This document shows positions 62,901 to 64,000 of a DNA stretch of 64,000 nucleotides, one piece after another. The position numbers and the translations under genes were made by a program. Source of the DNA: Dasyornis broadbenti (taxonomy: Eukaryota; Chordata; Aves; Passeriformes; Dasyornithidae); NCBI GenBank assembly GCA_013397935.1, contig VZRN01004254.1, positions 744,001-808,000 of the forward strand. Direction: 5' to 3'. The notes under the pieces were generated by a model that ran no database searches, was not told the origin of the DNA, and saw nothing but the letters and a program-made list of their open reading frames with translations. Position 1 is the stretch's first letter, and the number at the start of each line of letters is the position of its first letter.

Positions 62901-64000
62901 GAAAGCGCACTATGTTTTTTCCTTTTACCATGAAAGCTGTGTGCCCTACATCATAAATTCTTCATAACTTTACTAAATCTCCATATTCCTGTTGATAGAG
63001 AAATATGTGCACAGCTTGTACATGATAATGACCAAACATAACTACAGTTTTTTATTCTGATTCTTATATAGAAAGTATCAGGTGCATTTCCTGACAATAC
63101 ATGTTAATTGGCACATACAACAGGACATCCTTTAGCAGCCAGATCAAGATTAGGCTACAATTGATTCCACCTATAGAAGTTGCTTCAAATTGTATTATTT
63201 TATTATATTAAGCAGTGAAAGAAAACAGCCACAAATACTACTTTTGAACTCAAAAGGGAAAAAGACAATAATGCAATAAGGGAACCATGGAAAACATTTT
63301 AAAAAGCAAAGAAAAAGTCTCTCCAAAACAGTGTAAATAATTTTGTGCTACACCTAATTTTATTTCCATTGTTGTGAGCAGGATTTGCATCAAAGTTTCA
63401 CTGAACTTCAGTTTCACATCTGCATTGTAAAACCCTTGCTGAAGCAATTTCTGAGATTCTTGGGTGATTCTGAGAGAAGCTGTGTATCTGGATTTTGCCA
63501 AGCAGCTGCAGTGGCCCTTACAGAAGTGCCTGTATGTGTCTGCTCCAAAAGAACAGCTGTACCTTTATTTAGTTCTGGTCCCTCCGTGTCTGCTGTGGCT
63601 GCGATGCATCATGAAAGGACCTTTGGACCACATGGGTGCCACAGGAAAGAGAAAGAACACCAACTTCAGCTATGAAGTGTTATTTCCCTTCTCTTACACT
63701 TTCAGATCTTGTGAAAAACAAAAACAAATGAAAAAAAAAGATGCAATCCTTTGCAGTGGTTCAAGGCAACCAGCACCAGCCCTCAAACTCATAACCATGA
63801 CATTGGATGAGCTGCTAAATGCAGCAGATATTGTTTTGCTCTACATACTCCTTGAAAAGCACATACTGCCACGGGCTGGCTGAAGATGAAAAGCAGTAAC
63901 CTACCTAGAGCATGGCAGAGTATAGCAAACAACTACCAAAGCTGAGCTTGTGAGTTTGTTGTTTGAATAAGCTGTCCTCAAGAAATATAAAAAGAAAGGC
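59941..64000 (-). other. TBC1D5: TBC1D5 upstream intron, incomplete
   Basis: I see no further TBC1D5 exon up to the right edge. In particular, the Gln-rich and SESMP-type segment that precedes this part in the human protein as I recall it is not found. It holds a CR1 (60181-60617), a T-run near 61541-61556 and a weakly coding-like minus-strand frame at about 63310-63560 that I cannot assign. Confidence 0.65.
60181..60617 (-). mobile_element. CR1 LINE fragment, 3' end
   Basis: The segment begins TCATAGAATGGCTGAGGTTG and GGAAGAGACCACTGGAGGTC, the CR1 3' tail in reverse complement. Minus-strand translation contains [20 protein letters not shown], the extreme C-terminal CR1 ORF2 sequence. It ends near CTTGTACTGAGGAGCTCAGA, so it is 5'-truncated, and lies in the same orientation as TBC1D5. 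Confidence 0.95.

Overview
The window is vertebrate nuclear DNA and almost certainly from a bird. It contains several CR1 retrotransposon copies, an avian-type endogenous-retrovirus LTR, AT-rich non-coding DNA with short simple repeats, and spliced coding sequence. There are no operons, bacterial genes, CRISPR arrays or tRNA/rRNA genes, and nearly all long open frames are chance frames or transposon remnants.

The one host gene I can support is the 3' part of TBC1D5, on the minus strand. TBC1D5 is a TBC-domain RAB7 GAP that works with retromer and in autophagy. Five consecutive coding exons are resolved with splice sites and matching phases, in transcript order: 54454-54291, 36566-36467, 23737-23658, 22859-22683 and 16196-15903 (stop codon at 15905-15903). 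Together they encode about 270 C-terminal residues. A sixth, probably alternative, 66-nt exon (59880-59815) lies in a CpG island and would insert 22 residues in frame. The TBC catalytic domain and the 5' exons lie beyond the right edge.

Layout: 1-15.9 kb is the 3' flank of TBC1D5, including any 3' UTR. It has no recognisable host exon but carries a solo LTR (8147-9172, 5-bp target duplication, with an internal assembly gap). 16.2-22.7 kb is the last intron, with two CR1 copies. 23.7-36.5 kb and 36.6-54.3 kb are large introns; the second holds a decayed, roughly 2-kb CR1 open-frame remnant in antisense (39.4-41.4 kb), a CR1 tail (51.5-52.1 kb) and a suspicious poly-T/N assembly join (45.3 kb). 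54.5-64 kb is intronic, with CR1 fragments, a long TG/CA-rich repeat and the CpG-island exon.

No new multi-gene system is visible. The most interesting points are the candidate cassette exon in its CpG island beside a GU-rich (in the transcript) repeat, a possible extra LC3-interacting motif in the last exon, one unassigned coding-like frame in an intron (25543-25698), and two assembly artefacts.
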